From Tsukamurella spumae (GTDB taxonomy: Bacteria; Actinomycetota; Actinomycetes; Mycobacteriales; Mycobacteriaceae): a stretch of DNA of 60,169 nucleotides. The translations under genes were made by a program, and so were the position numbers. The notes under the pieces were generated by a model that was given only the letters and a program-made list of their open reading frames with translations, did not search any database and had not been told where the DNA came from. Each line of letters starts with the position of its first letter. The stretch's first letter is position 1. Positions 1 through 12,080 of the stretch are shown here, piece by piece. The stretch lies in assembly GCF_012396015.1 (NCBI RefSeq), contig NZ_JAAXOQ010000029.1, forward strand, positions 1 through 60,169, given 5' to 3'.

Positions 1-1602
1 CCGCGCGGCGCCGCCCGGCATCCCCGGCCCGCGCCGCCCGCCCCGACGCCCTTCCACCCGGCGCCCTTCCGTCCGGCACCGGCGGCGCCGCAGCGCCCCG
101 ATCGCAAGCCCGTGCTCACGGTGGCCCGCGTGCTCGCCGGCGCGGGTGTGCTGGTCACCCTCATCGGCGTCGCGCTGCTCCTCGTGCTCGCCGCTCAGGC
201 GGGTCTGCTCGGTCCCGCGGTCCGCGTCGGTCTCGGGGCCGCGCTCGCCGCGGGGCTGATCGGTTCGGCGCTCCGGCTGCACACCCGGCCCGGCGGACGG
301 GTCGGTGCCGCCGCGCTCGCGGCGACCGGCGTCGCCGCGGCCTACCTCGACGTCGTCGCCGTCACCGGGATCTACCGCTGGGTGCACCCCGTGATCGGCC
401 TCGCCCTCTCCGGCCTGATCGCGCTCGCCGGCCTCGCCCTGGCCTCCCGGTGGCGCAGTCAGTGGCTCGGGATCGCGCTGTTCGCCCCGATCTACGTGCT
501 CGCGCCGCCGCTCGCCCACAACGCCTACCTGCTCGGCGGGTTCGTCCTCATCCTCGCCATCGCCTCGATCGGCGTCGCCCGCCCCGCGGCCTGGCCGTGG
601 CTGCACGTCGTGCGCTCGGTCGGGACGTCCGGCACGTTCGCGGTGCTGGCCCTCGCCGCCGGCCCCGCCGACGCCCTGCCCGTCCTCGGCGGCGCACTGC
701 TCGGTGCCGTCGTCGGGCTGATCGCCGCCGCCGATCCCGCCGCCCGGGCGGGCCGGTCCTGGCCGCTGGTCGCCGCGGCCGTCGTCGCGGCGCTGCCCGT
801 GCTCCTCGCCGTGATCGGCGCGCCCCACTGGGCCGCCGCCATGGCCGCCCTCGCGCTCGCCGCGGCGACGACGGCCCTGGGCCTCATGCCCGGCACGGCA
901 CCGTCGGTGCGCGCCGTGTGGTTCGCCGTCGCGGCCTGCTCCGCGCTGATCGGGGCGCTCGTCGCGGTCCCCGGCACGTGGCTCGCCACCGTCGTCCTGG
1001 CGCTGGGCGCGGGCGCCCTCGTGGCGGCCCGCCGCGAACCGTCGGCCTGCTGGGCCGGCGCGGCCCTCGGCGGCGTGGGCCTGCTCGTGGCCGCCGGCCG
1101 GTTCGGACCGACGGTGACCCTCCTCGATACCGCCGGGCGGTACGGCGCCGGTTCGGCGGCGGCGGTCACCGCCGCGGCTCTCGCGCTGGCCCTCGCCGTC
1201 GTCGCGGTGTGGCGGCTGGTGCCGGTACTGCCCGCCGACCTCCGGGCCGCAGCCGGGGTGGGCGGCGGGCTCGCGGCGCTCGGCGCGACGACCGCGCTGC
1301 TCGCGAACCTCGGGTGGGCCCTCGCGGGCGCCGACGGCGCGCGGTTCGGGCACGGCCTGGCGACCGTCGCGTGGATCGCGGTCGGCGCCTTCCTGCTCCT
1401 CCAGCGCCGCCGGGTGTGGGGGACCGCCTCGACCGTGGCCGGGCTCGCCCTCATCGGCGGGGCGGTCGCCAAGCTCTTCCTCTTCGACCTCGCGGCCCTC
1501 GACGGTGCCGTCCGCGTCGCCGCGTTCCTGGTGGTCGGGGTGAGCCTGCTCGCGGTCGGGGCGGTCTACGCCGCGCGGACCGATCGCGCGTCGCGGACCT
1601 GA
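1..1602 (+). CDS. DUF2339-type polytopic membrane protein, 5' end outside window
   Basis: The reading frame is open from base 1, so the gene begins upstream; the GTG at 112 is internal. The visible part opens with a Pro/Ala-rich cytoplasmic stretch ending at PDRKP, followed by about 490 residues made almost wholly of hydrophobic helices (well over ten, Ala/Leu/Val-rich, with short Arg or Asp/Gly loops). This matches the build of DUF2339 proteins: a proline-rich N-terminus and a very large multi-spanning membrane domain of unknown function. No catalytic motif is visible. The C-terminus is short and basic (ARTDRASRT). The next gene, also a membrane protein, starts 62 bases downstream with its own leaderless promoter, so the two are probably separate units. 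Family assignment is by architecture only. Confidence 0.7.
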   Translation, partial: PRGAARHPRPAPPAPTPFHPAPFRPAPAAPQRPDRKPVLTVARVLAGAGVLVTLIGVALLLVLAAQAGLLGPAVRVGLGAALAAGLIGSALRLHTRPGGRVGAAALAATGVAAAYLDVVAVTGIYRWVHPVIGLALSGLIALAGLALASRWRSQWLGIALFAPIYVLAPPLAHNAYLLGGFVLILAIASIGVARPAAWPWLHVVRSVGTSGTFAVLALAAGPADALPVLGGALLGAVVGLIAAADPAARAGRSWPLVAAAVVAALPVLLAVIGAPHWAAAMAALALAAATTALGLMPGTAPSVRAVWFAVAACSALIGALVAVPGTWLATVVLALGAGALVAARREPSACWAGAALGGVGLLVAAGRFGPTVTLLDTAGRYGAGSAAAVTAAALALALAVVAVWRLVPVLPADLRAAAGVGGGLAALGATTALLANLGWALAGADGARFGHGLATVAWIAVGAFLLLQRRRVWGTASTVAGLALIGGAVAKLFLFDLAALDGAVRVAAFLVVGVSLLAVGAVYAARTDRASRT

Positions 1603-1652
1603 CGAAGCGCTCTGACGTGGGCGAATCGGGCCCCGGCGGGCGCGGGCGTGCG

Positions 1653-1658
1653 TAGTGT
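1653..1658 (+). promoter_or_regulatory. -10 box TAGTGT, leaderless start of the DUF445 gene
   Basis: TAGTGT ends 6 nt before the ATG at 1665, so transcription should begin at or next to the A of the start codon. No Shine-Dalgarno sequence precedes the ATG. The same arrangement recurs at 14 other genes here. Confidence 0.5.
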
Positions 1659-1664
1659 GACGCC

Positions 1665-3038
1665 ATGCAGTCCTGGGCGGACATCACGGCGGACTTCCAG
1701 CGGAACTGGCCGATCTACCTGTCGATGCCGATCATCGCGGCCCTGATCGGCTACGGCACCAAGGTCGTCGCCATCCGGATGATGTTCCGGCCGCACCGGT
1801 TCAAGGGCATCGGCAAGCTCGGCTGGCAGGGCATCATCCCCAAGCGGGCGCCGCAGATGGTCGAGGTGCTCTGCGACACGCTCACCGATCGCCTGGTCTC
1901 CGCATCGGACCTCCTGGAGAAGATCGACGCGGAGGAGCTCGGCGACCGGATGGAGCGGCAGCTGCGCCGGGAGGTCGCCCGGATCGTGCCGGAGGTGGCC
2001 GCCGAGTACCAGCCCGCGCTGTGGAACGTGCTCCCGTCCACCGGCCGTGACCTGGTGATCCAGCGTGCGCAGGTGATCGCTCGGGATCTGGTGCCCAAGC
2101 TGGTGGCCGCGATCCGGGAGAACATCGACGAGGTCTTCGACCTCAAGGAGATGGTCACCCGGGAGGTCCTGGCCGACCCGGACATCCTGGAGAAGATGTT
2201 CCTCGACGTCGGGCGGCGGGAGTTCGCGTTCATCCGCAACAGCGGCCTCGTGTTCGGCTTCTTCATCGGCGTGCTGCAGGCGCTGTGCTGGGCGGTGTTC
2301 CGCAATCCCTGGATCATGCCGCTGTTCGGCCTCTTCACCGGCTGGTTCACCGACTGGGCGGCGCTGCGCCTGATCTTCAACCCCAAGGAGCCGAAGAAGT
2401 ACCTGGGATTCATCCCGTGGCAGGGCCTGTTCCAGAAGCACCGGATCCCGGTGTCCGAGGAGTACGGCGCGCTGATCGCCACCCGCGTGCTGACCGCCGA
2501 GCGTCTGGTGCGTTCGTTGTTCACCGGCCCGCAGCGGGACCAGCTCGTCACCGTCGTCGCCGGGGTGCTGCGCGAGGCGGTGGAGGACGAGCTGCCCAGC
2601 GTCGAGAAGGCGCTGCGCAGCAACTCCGCCAACCTCGGCCTCGACAAGGTCGGCGTCGGCCCGCTCACCGCCGGGAACCTGGTGGGCGTGGTCGCCGATG
2701 CCGTGGGGCTGGTCGGCGGGGCGGTCGGCGGCACCGTCGGGAAGGTGGCGGGCGGGCTCGACATGACCCGGATCGGGGCGATGTCCCGGGCCGGCGCGGA
2801 CGACTTCGTGGCGTCGATGCCGGTGATGCTCGCGGACGCCAACGGCTACCTGGACACGATGCTCGACATCCGCTCGACGATGGCGGAGAAGATGGCGGCG
2901 ATGACCCCCGACGAGTTCGAGGGCGTGCTGCGACCGGCCTTCCAGGCCGACGAGAAGACGCTGATCATGGTGGGTGCGATCCTCGGCTTCCTGGTGGGTG
3001 AGCTGCAGGTCCTCATGGTCGAGCACCTGACCCACTGA
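1665..3038 (+). CDS. DUF445 family membrane protein
   Basis: 457 residues. An N-terminal membrane helix (about residues 15-35) is followed by the family signature GYGTKVVAIRMMFRPHRFKG. The same element recurs near residue 220 as FTGWFTDWAALRLIFNPKEP after a second hydrophobic pair, and a third helix closes the protein (MVGAILGFLVGELQVLMV). The duplicated G-x-x-T/D-x-x-A-x-R-hydrophobic-F-x-P unit with a helical, charged region between the copies is typical of DUF445 (YheB-like) proteins, whose biochemical role is unknown. The ATG at 1665 is chosen because a -10 box lies 6 nt upstream. The residues after 350 contain a Gly/Val-rich stretch (LVGGAVGGTVGKVAGG) that may be a flexible or amphipathic segment. 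Confidence 0.85.
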   Translation: MQSWADITADFQRNWPIYLSMPIIAALIGYGTKVVAIRMMFRPHRFKGIGKLGWQGIIPKRAPQMVEVLCDTLTDRLVSASDLLEKIDAEELGDRMERQLRREVARIVPEVAAEYQPALWNVLPSTGRDLVIQRAQVIARDLVPKLVAAIRENIDEVFDLKEMVTREVLADPDILEKMFLDVGRREFAFIRNSGLVFGFFIGVLQALCWAVFRNPWIMPLFGLFTGWFTDWAALRLIFNPKEPKKYLGFIPWQGLFQKHRIPVSEEYGALIATRVLTAERLVRSLFTGPQRDQLVTVVAGVLREAVEDELPSVEKALRSNSANLGLDKVGVGPLTAGNLVGVVADAVGLVGGAVGGTVGKVAGGLDMTRIGAMSRAGADDFVASMPVMLADANGYLDTMLDIRSTMAEKMAAMTPDEFEGVLRPAFQADEKTLIMVGAILGFLVGELQVLMVEHLTH

Positions 3039-3088
3039 GCCCGGCCGCCGCACCGCGCCGACGCCCCGTCAGTCCCACCCTTGAAGTG

Positions 3089-3115
3089 CTAGCACTCCCA
3101 TGGGTAGAGTGCTAA
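3089..3115. promoter_or_regulatory. CIRCE element (HrcA operator)
   Basis: CTAGCACTC, nine bases, GAGTGCTAA: an inverted repeat matching the CIRCE consensus (TTAGCACTC-N9-GAGTGCTAA) at all but the first base. It lies 118-144 bases upstream of the groES start, so groES is expected to be repressed by HrcA and induced by heat or proteotoxic stress. The hrcA gene itself is not in the window. Confidence 0.95.
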
Positions 3116-3232
3116 GTGGTTCGTGTGCGCGGGACAACCCGCACACACAAGGTGACGCCGGCACCCGCGACGACGGCTGTGACTTTCGGGCCAGACAACA
3201 TGACACCGAACATCCATACATGGAGGCGAACT

Positions 3233-3532
3233 GTGGCAAGCGTGAACATCAAGCCGCTTGACGACAAGATCCTGGTCAAGGCGACCGAGGCCGAGACCAC
3301 CACCGCGTCGGGCCTGGTCATTCCGGACACCGCCAAGGAGAAGCCGCAGACCGGCACCGTCGTCGCCGTGGGCGAGGGCCGCGTGACCGAGCAGGGCAAC
3401 CGGGTCCCGACCGGCATCAACGAGGGCGACACCGTGCTGTTCAGCAAGTACGGCGGCACCGAGTTCAACTACAACGGCGAGGAGTACCTCGTGCTCAGCT
3501 CGCGCGACGTCCTCGCCGTCATCGGCAAGTAG
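3233..3532 (+). CDS. groES: Co-chaperonin GroES
   Basis: 99 residues, the usual GroES length. It forms the heptameric lid on the GroEL cage. The GTG at 3233 is chosen because a GGAGG sequence sits at 3222-3226 and because the product ([20 protein letters not shown]) then aligns with known GroES N-termini; the frame is open upstream to 3116, but that extension lies in the CIRCE leader. Conserved features include the mobile loop around [18 protein letters not shown] and the C-terminal [17 protein letters not shown]. It is followed by a strong terminator before groEL1, so the two chaperonin genes need not be expressed 1:1. Confidence 0.97.
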   Translation: MASVNIKPLDDKILVKATEAETTTASGLVIPDTAKEKPQTGTVVAVGEGRVTEQGNRVPTGINEGDTVLFSKYGGTEFNYNGEEYLVLSSRDVLAVIGK

Positions 3533-3553
3533 TCGGCCGCACACGTGCGAAGT

Positions 3554-3598
3554 CCGGACCGCCCCGCCCGAAGCTGAGGCGGGGCGGTCCGGCTTTTT
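3554..3598 (+). terminator. Rho-independent terminator between groES and groEL1
   Basis: A perfect 15-bp stem (3554-3568 with 3578-3592, arms starting CCGGACCGCCC) closes a 9-nt loop and is followed by CTTTTT. It lies only 27 bases before the groEL1 ATG, so groEL1 depends on read-through or on a promoter within the structure. Confidence 0.9.
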
Positions 3599-3621
3599 CA
3601 CTAGAGCCTTAGGAGCTTTGA

Positions 3622-5232
<1,611 letters not shown>

Positions 5233-5247
5233 GAGATCCTCGAGCGC

Positions 5248-5285
5248 GACGAGCGCCCCCGGCCTTCGGGCCGGGGGCGCTCGTC
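5248..5285. terminator. Bidirectional terminator between groEL1 and whiB3
   Basis: A perfect 17-bp stem (5248-5264 with 5269-5285) with a TTCG tetraloop lies in the 62-bp gap between two convergent genes. There is no T-run on the plus strand, so the hairpin itself probably stops transcription from both sides. Confidence 0.85.
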
Positions 5286-5294
5286 GTCGTGGGG

Positions 5295-5603
5295 TCAGCC
5301 CGCGATGCGGCTGGTCCTGACCCGGGCCTTGGACGCCAGCGCGGCGCGCTCGGACTCGGACAGGCCGCCCCAGATGCCGTAGGGCTCCGCGACGGCGATC
5401 GCGTGCGTGCGGCACTGCGTCAGTACGGGGCACGTGCGGCACAGTTCCTTGGCACGCCGTTCGCGCTGCGCGCGCGCCCGGCCCCGCTCGCCGTCGGGGT
5501 GGAAGAACACCGAGCTGTCGACGCCGCGGCACACGCCGTGCATCTGCCAGTCCCAGAAATCCGCGTTGGGACCGGGGAGTTCGTTGGGTTGAGGCATGCG
5601 CAT
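5295..5603 (-). CDS. whiB3: WhiB-family iron-sulfur regulator (WhiB3 position)
   Basis: 102 residues. Four cysteines that would bind a [4Fe-4S] cluster stand at C25, C55, C58 and C64 (C-x29-C-x2-C-x5-C), followed by the WhiB turn GIWGG at 76-80 and a basic C-terminal tail (SKARVRTSR) for DNA contact. WhiB proteins act with the primary sigma factor as redox-responsive transcription factors. The position between groEL1 and the sigD operon is that of mycobacterial whiB3, so the symbol rests on sequence plus synteny. It has its own sigma70-type promoter (5663-5692). Confidence 0.93.
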   Translation of the reverse strand: MRMPQPNELPGPNADFWDWQMHGVCRGVDSSVFFHPDGERGRARAQRERRAKELCRTCPVLTQCRTHAIAVAEPYGIWGGLSESERAALASKARVRTSRIAG

Positions 5604-5972
5604 TCTCCAAACACTCGGCGATCTCGCTGGCGTGGAAACGTCGTTGTTCCTCTCGCCCGTTCACCGTATGCAGTTCGTCAGACGAAGGTCAACCCGCTGT
5701 GGGCGTTTGTGGGGACCCTTCGGTCGCGGTGAGAATTAACGTTGTGTTCATTCCTTCTGCGGTATACGGACCGGTGTTCCGTTCGTGAATTCCGGGACTC
5801 CGGCGACGATCGTCACAGGTGGGAGTGTGTGTTGCCGTCGAAGGTATCGGACCCTGCGATTGCAACGACATGGAAGGGACCCGGCAATCGCTTTACAATT
5901 CGGTAACATTGGCGCCGGTGTCCGACCGTTCGACGCCATTGTCATTGCTGCAAATTGTGGAAGGTTAAATCT
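5604..5972. other. Divergent intergenic region whiB3 / sigD operon
   Basis: 369 bp without a coding frame of recognisable composition. It holds the whiB3 promoter. For the sigD operon it holds AT-rich candidate boxes: TATACG at 5763-5768, TACAAT at 5894-5899, and a GTAACA motif just after the last, which resembles the -35 reported for SigD promoters and could allow autoregulation. None of these is decisive. No RNA gene was seen. Confidence 0.5.
5663..5692 (-). promoter_or_regulatory. whiB3 promoter with palindrome in the spacer
   Basis: Read on the minus strand: -35 TTGACC (5687-5692), 18-bp spacer, -10 TACGGT (5663-5668). The spacer contains the perfect palindrome TTCGTC-A-GACGAA (5674-5686), which a repressor or a spacer-distorting activator could use. 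The start codon is 60 bases downstream. Confidence 0.65.
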
Positions 5973-6854
5973 TTGGAAACTGGACATTCGGATCGCGCGT
6001 CCGCCGGTGCGGCGGATCTGGTCACGGCCGCGTTCGGTGCGACCGCGGGCGCCCCGGGTCCCGCGGACTGCGCCGGTGGCCGGGTCTGGTTGCGCGCCGT
6101 CGCGCTCGCCGGGACGGGACGGTTCGCGGCCGCCCGGGCGCTCACCGCGGGCGTGACCGGTGGGCCGTTCGCCGCGGCGGCGCGCTGCCTGGAGGGTTCG
6201 ATGCTGCGACAGTCCGGCGCCCACCGCGCCGCGGCGCTGCCCGACGGTGCCGCACTAGGCATTGCGAGCTCAATAGATGAACAACCAGGTTATGGTTTAT
6301 CGGTGGCGCTGACGGTCGATGCGACGGTAGGACTCGCTGCGGACGCTCTGGGCACCGGCCGGCACGCCTTGAGCGCCCGCCTGCTCGCGCGTGCGGACGA
6401 GCACCTCCGAGCCGGGGGGACTGCGGATTCGTCGCGGTCCGGTGCCGGCCCGGCGCGCGCTTTCCCGTGGTGGACGGTGCCGCGCGCCCGATTGCGACGC
6501 GACTGGGTCGCGGCCGAGTTGGCCGTCTACACCGGGCAGACCGAGGCGGCGGCCGCCGCGATAGATCCGCTGTTGTCGGCCGACCCGGGGCCGACTGCGC
6601 CGCGGCATCATGCGAAGACGCTGCTCATCGCGGGTTCCGCGGCGATGGCGTCGGGCGATCCGGACCGGGCGCGGGAACTCGCGACCGAGGCGTACGGCGT
6701 CGCCACCTCGGAAGGGCTCGATCCTCTAAGGTGGGCCGGAGCGAAGATGTTGGTCGCGTTGTCGGAGGTGGGGCATGGGGAGGCGTTCGCGCGCGACGCT
6801 GCGGCCGTGGAGGCGGTCTGGATTCGCCATGGCGCGGGATTGGCACGGTTGTAA
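5973..6854 (+). CDS. Conserved hypothetical protein upstream of sigD (Rv3415c-like position)
   Basis: About 293 residues, Ala/Arg-rich and predicted helical: runs such as AADLVTAAFGATAG and TGRHALSARLLARADEHLRAG suggest a TPR-like or alpha-solenoid fold. The second half contains paired-helix units (TGQTEAAAAAIDPLL, ASGDPDRARELATEAYGVA) typical of tetratricopeptide repeats. No catalytic motif, signal peptide or membrane segment. The TTG at 5973 is preferred because GGAAGG lies 8 nt upstream; a TTG at 5955 has no ribosome site. It ends 20 bp before sigD and is probably co-transcribed with it. A gene of similar size holds this place in mycobacteria; its function is unknown. Confidence 0.7.
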   Translation: METGHSDRASAGAADLVTAAFGATAGAPGPADCAGGRVWLRAVALAGTGRFAAARALTAGVTGGPFAAAARCLEGSMLRQSGAHRAAALPDGAALGIASSIDEQPGYGLSVALTVDATVGLAADALGTGRHALSARLLARADEHLRAGGTADSSRSGAGPARAFPWWTVPRARLRRDWVAAELAVYTGQTEAAAAAIDPLLSADPGPTAPRHHAKTLLIAGSAAMASGDPDRARELATEAYGVATSEGLDPLRWAGAKMLVALSEVGHGEAFARDAAAVEAVWIRHGAGLARL

Positions 6855-6874
6855 CGGCAGGATGCAGGCTGGCG

Positions 6875-7447
6875 ATGAATCTGACAGGTGAGGAGCTCGA
6901 CCGGGCCGTGCGCGAGGCAGCGCGCGGCGATCGGTCCGCGCTCGCAGATGTTCTCGACACCATCCGGCCACTCGTCGTGCGGTACTGCCGCGCGCGGGTC
7001 GGTGGTGGCGAGCGTCACTCGCTGTCCGCTGAAGACATCGCGCAGGAGGTGTGCATGGCTGTGATGACGGCTCTGCCCCGGTACGAGGACCAGGGGCGCC
7101 CGTTCATGGCGTTCGTGTACGGCATCGCCGCGCACAAGGTCGCGGACGGCTTCCGTGGTGCGGCTCGTAACAAATCCGACCCCGTCAGCGAGATCCCAGA
7201 GAGAGCGTCGCTGGACGGCGGGCCCGAGGGACAAGCGCTCGCCACGGAGGCGAGCCGCGACATGGCCCGCCTGCTCAGCACGCTCCCCGAGAAGCAGCGC
7301 GAGATCCTGATCCTCCGCGTGGTCGTCGGCCTATCGGCCGAGGAGACCGCGGAGGCGGTGGGCGGTACAGCAGGTGCCGTCCGCGTGGCTCAGCACCGCG
7401 CGCTGTCCAAGCTGAAGAACCAGATCGCGAAAGAAGGTGAGAACTGA
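6875..7447 (+). CDS. sigD: RNA polymerase sigma factor SigD (ECF)
   Basis: 190 residues. Region 2: ALADVLDTIRPLVVRYCRAR and SAEDIAQEVCMAVMTAL, then the -10-binding helix RPFMAFVYGIAAHKVADGFRG. Region 4: LLSTLPEKQREILILRVVVG with the helix-turn-helix SAEETAEAVGGTAGAVRVAQHRAL. The ATG at 6875 gives the normal family N-terminus (MNLTGEELDRAVREAARGD); an in-frame extension to 6467 would run through the upstream gene in another frame and is rejected. One base separates its stop from the anti-sigma gene, so the pair is translationally linked. SigD controls stationary-phase and starvation genes in mycobacteria. Confidence 0.93.
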   Translation: MNLTGEELDRAVREAARGDRSALADVLDTIRPLVVRYCRARVGGGERHSLSAEDIAQEVCMAVMTALPRYEDQGRPFMAFVYGIAAHKVADGFRGAARNKSDPVSEIPERASLDGGPEGQALATEASRDMARLLSTLPEKQREILILRVVVGLSAEETAEAVGGTAGAVRVAQHRALSKLKNQIAKEGEN

Positions 7448-7448
7448 C

Positions 7449-8666
7449 ATGGCCGACGACACCCGCAAGCCCGGGAACAATCAGGGGCGCTTCGATCCCC
7501 AGGATCCTGAGCGCACGGCCACTCACCGTCTGGGTCCGCCGATGCGCCCGATGCGCCCCGGCGGTCCGCGCGACTTCCGCGACGGGGACACCGGCTTCGT
7601 CGATCGCGTCACGGACGACGGTGCGCCCGTCGACGTGGCCGCGGTCCGTCGGGACGACGACCTGATCGAGGCCCTCGCCGCCGGCGGCGCCGTCACCACC
7701 GCGGATCAGACCGAGTTCACGCTCGCCTCGCTGCTCGCCGACTGGCGCGACGAGATCGTCACCACGCCGGTGCCCTCGGGCCCGTCGATCGACGAGATCG
7801 TCGCCGCCACCGGCGGCGGCCGCCGGGGCCGGGGCCGAGGTCCCGGGCGGCCCACGCGCCCCGTCGCGCCGCCCCCGGCGCCACTCGTGGGCGGGTCACT
7901 GGAGGCACCGTCGGGCGACGGTGCCGTGACCGACATCGCGAACGCCCCCTCGCGGCGCAACCGGCGGTTCGGCTTGATCGCCGGTACGGCCGCGGCCGCG
8001 GTGGCGATCATCGGCGGCGGTGGCGTGCTCGTGAACTCCGCCGACCCGGGCGATGGTGCGCTGTGGAGCGTCAAGGAGGTCGTGTTCGCGGACGCCGCCT
8101 CGCAGACGGTCGCCACCTCGGAGGCGAAGGCGCAGATCGCGAAGGCCGACGAGGAGATCAGCGGCAGCAATCAGGCGGCGGCGCAGTCGGCGCTCGTCAA
8201 CGCCCGACAGCAGGCCGCGAAGGTGAAGAACGCGAAGGATCGGGCCGAGCTCGAGGAGCGGATCCGGGCGGCGGAGGCGCGTGCCGGCCTGCCGGTCGGG
8301 TCGACCGACCTGCCCACGTCCGAGCCGTCGAGCCCGGCGACCCCGTCGGCGCCGCCGACGTCACCGACATCGCCCTCGACCGTCCCGACCACGCCCACGA
8401 CGACGGTGCCGTATCCGACGATCCTCGACACGCCCGCGCCGACCACGCCGCGGCCGACCACGCCGCGGCCGACCACGCCGCGGCCGACGCCGACGACGAC
8501 CGAGCCGACGACCACCGAGCCGACGACCACGGAACCGACGACGACCGCGACGACCACCACACCGCCGGCGACGACCACCACCACGCCTCCGCCCCGGACC
8601 ACGACCTCGACGGCCGCGGCGACGGAGACGACCACGGTGCTGCCTCCGGTGCTGTTCCCGCGGTAA
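7449..8666 (+). CDS. rsdA: Membrane-bound anti-sigma-D factor RsdA
   Basis: 405 residues from the ATG at 7449. The N-terminal cytoplasmic part contains the sigma-binding stretch DDLIEALAAGG and FTLASLLADWRDEI, characteristic of RsdA. One membrane helix follows basic residues near residue 180 (RRFGLIAGTAAAAVAIIGGG). The outside part has an Ala/Lys helical region (about 200-275), then a Pro/Thr-rich tail built on tandem repeats. RsdA holds SigD at the membrane until it is proteolysed, so the tail may sense the envelope or simply span the wall. Gene order sigD-rsdA matches mycobacteria. A terminator lies 13 bp after the stop. Confidence 0.88.
   Translation: MADDTRKPGNNQGRFDPQDPERTATHRLGPPMRPMRPGGPRDFRDGDTGFVDRVTDDGAPVDVAAVRRDDDLIEALAAGGAVTTADQTEFTLASLLADWRDEIVTTPVPSGPSIDEIVAATGGGRRGRGRGPGRPTRPVAPPPAPLVGGSLEAPSGDGAVTDIANAPSRRNRRFGLIAGTAAAAVAIIGGGGVLVNSADPGDGALWSVKEVVFADAASQTVATSEAKAQIAKADEEISGSNQAAAQSALVNARQQAAKVKNAKDRAELEERIRAAEARAGLPVGSTDLPTSEPSSPATPSAPPTSPTSPSTVPTTPTTTVPYPTILDTPAPTTPRPTTPRPTTPRPTPTTTEPTTTEPTTTEPTTTATTTTPPATTTTTPPPRTTTSTAAATETTTVLPPVLFPR
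8441..8545 (+). repeat. Tandem 15-bp repeats coding for the Pro/Thr tail of RsdA
   Basis: GACCACGCCGCGGCC is present three times without gap (8441-8485), coding PTTPR-type units. It is followed by a related 15-bp series coding TTEPT units. Such tracts vary in copy number by slippage; here the change would alter only the length of the extracytoplasmic tail. Confidence 0.85.
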
Positions 8667-8673
8667 CCCGTGA

Positions 8674-10740
<2,067 letters not shown>

Positions 10741-10809
10741 TCCGGTAGTCCTCACACGTACCCCCGGGGCCGACGATGCCCCGCTCCCGTCCGGAAAGGA
10801 CTGAGCGCG

Positions 10810-11967
10810 TTGCGCGACATGGTTGAGATCGGCATGGGCCGCACGGCCCGACGCACGTACGAGCTGCAGGACGTGAACATCGTCCCGTCGCGTCGCACGC
10901 GGTCCTCGAAGGAGGTGTCCACCGCGTGGCAGCTCGACGCGTACCGGTTCGACACCCCCATCCTCTCGCATCCCACGGACGCGATCGGCTCGCCGGAGTT
11001 CGCGATCGGGCTCGGTGAGCTGGGCGGCCTGGGCGTGCTCAACGCCGAGGGGCTCTACTCGCGGCACCGCGATGCGCAGGCCAGGGTCGAGGAGGTCGTC
11101 TCGCTCGCCGCGTCCGACATCACCGGCACCGCCGCGATCCGTCGCCTGCAGGAGCTGCACGCCGCGCCGCTCGACCCCGAGCTGCTCGCCGCGGCCGTCG
11201 GCCGGGTGCGCGACGCGGGGGTGACGGTGGCCGTGCGGGTCTCGCCGCAGCGCGCCCAGGAGCTGACGCCGGTCCTGGTCAAGGCCGGGATCGACCTGCT
11301 GGTCATCCACGGCACGATCATCTCGGCGGAGCACGTCTCGAACGAGGGCTCGGCACTGAATCTCAAGACCTTCATCGGCGATCTCGACGTCCCGGTGGTC
11401 GCGGGCGGCGTGAGCGATCACCGCACCGCACTGCACCTGATGCGTACCGGCGCGGCCGGCGTCATCGTCGGGTACGGCTCGGCGGAGGGCGCGACGACGA
11501 CCCGGGAGGTGCTCGGCATCGGTGTCCCCATGGCCACCGCCATCGCCGATGCCGCCGCGGCCCGTCGGGACTACCTGGACGAGACCGGTGGCCGGTACGT
11601 GCACGTGATCGCCGACGGCGACATCTACAGCGCCGGCGATGTCGCGCGGGCGATCGCCTGTGGCGCCGATGCCACCATGCTGGGCGCTCCGCTCGCCCTC
11701 GCGGCCGAGGCGCCGGGCAAGGGCTGGTACTGGCCGTCGGTGGCCGCCCACCCGTCGATCCCGCGCGGCGCGGTCGCGCCCGCGCAGCTCGGCGGGCTGG
11801 ACGCCTCCGAGGGCGCGGCGCCGTCCCTCGCGACGATCCTCAACGGCCCGTCGACGGAGCCGAACGGCCAGTTGAACCTGGTCGGCGGCCTGCGCCGGTC
11901 GATGGCCAAGTCCGGCTACAGCGAGCTCAAGGAGTTCCAGAAGGTCGGGCTCAACGTCGCGTACTGA
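10810..11967 (+). CDS. guaB3: GuaB3 family IMP dehydrogenase-related protein
   Basis: 385 residues. A TIM-barrel protein like IMPDH but without the CBS pair: VEIGMGRTARRTYELQDVNIVPSRRTRSS is the GuaB3 signature. The loop equivalent to the IMPDH active site reads YGSAEGATTTREVLG, so the catalytic Cys appears replaced. The phosphate-site motif (IADGDIYSAGDVARAIACGAD) is kept. GuaB3 proteins are actinobacterial; a GMP-reductase or other guanine-salvage role has been proposed, and classical IMPDH activity is unlikely here. TTG at 10810 has AGGA 9 nt upstream; ATG at 10819, the usual annotated start, would have 18 nt. Probably one operon with guaB2. Confidence 0.92.
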   Translation: MRDMVEIGMGRTARRTYELQDVNIVPSRRTRSSKEVSTAWQLDAYRFDTPILSHPTDAIGSPEFAIGLGELGGLGVLNAEGLYSRHRDAQARVEEVVSLAASDITGTAAIRRLQELHAAPLDPELLAAAVGRVRDAGVTVAVRVSPQRAQELTPVLVKAGIDLLVIHGTIISAEHVSNEGSALNLKTFIGDLDVPVVAGGVSDHRTALHLMRTGAAGVIVGYGSAEGATTTREVLGIGVPMATAIADAAAARRDYLDETGGRYVHVIADGDIYSAGDVARAIACGADATMLGAPLALAAEAPGKGWYWPSVAAHPSIPRGAVAPAQLGGLDASEGAAPSLATILNGPSTEPNGQLNLVGGLRRSMAKSGYSELKEFQKVGLNVAY

Positions 11968-12080
11968 GCCCGAACCACTGTTATTGAGTAAGGTTTAGTA
12001 GTACCGTTACCCGTCAGTAGGGCCGCTTCAGCCGCGGTCCGGTGACACAGGTCCTTCCGCGGACGGGTGAGGGGTGCCAA

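Noticed and set aside
3116-3232. Upstream extension of groES to GTG 3116
   Set aside because: It would translate the leader directly after the CIRCE element and adds residues absent from all GroES proteins.
6467-6874. In-frame N-terminal extension of sigD
   Set aside because: It overlaps the upstream gene in another frame, gives Arg/Gly-rich nonsense, and the usual SigD N-terminus starts at 6875.
8441-8545. Repeats in rsdA as a CRISPR array
   Set aside because: Units are contiguous 15-mers without spacers and lie in a coding frame for a Pro/Thr tail.
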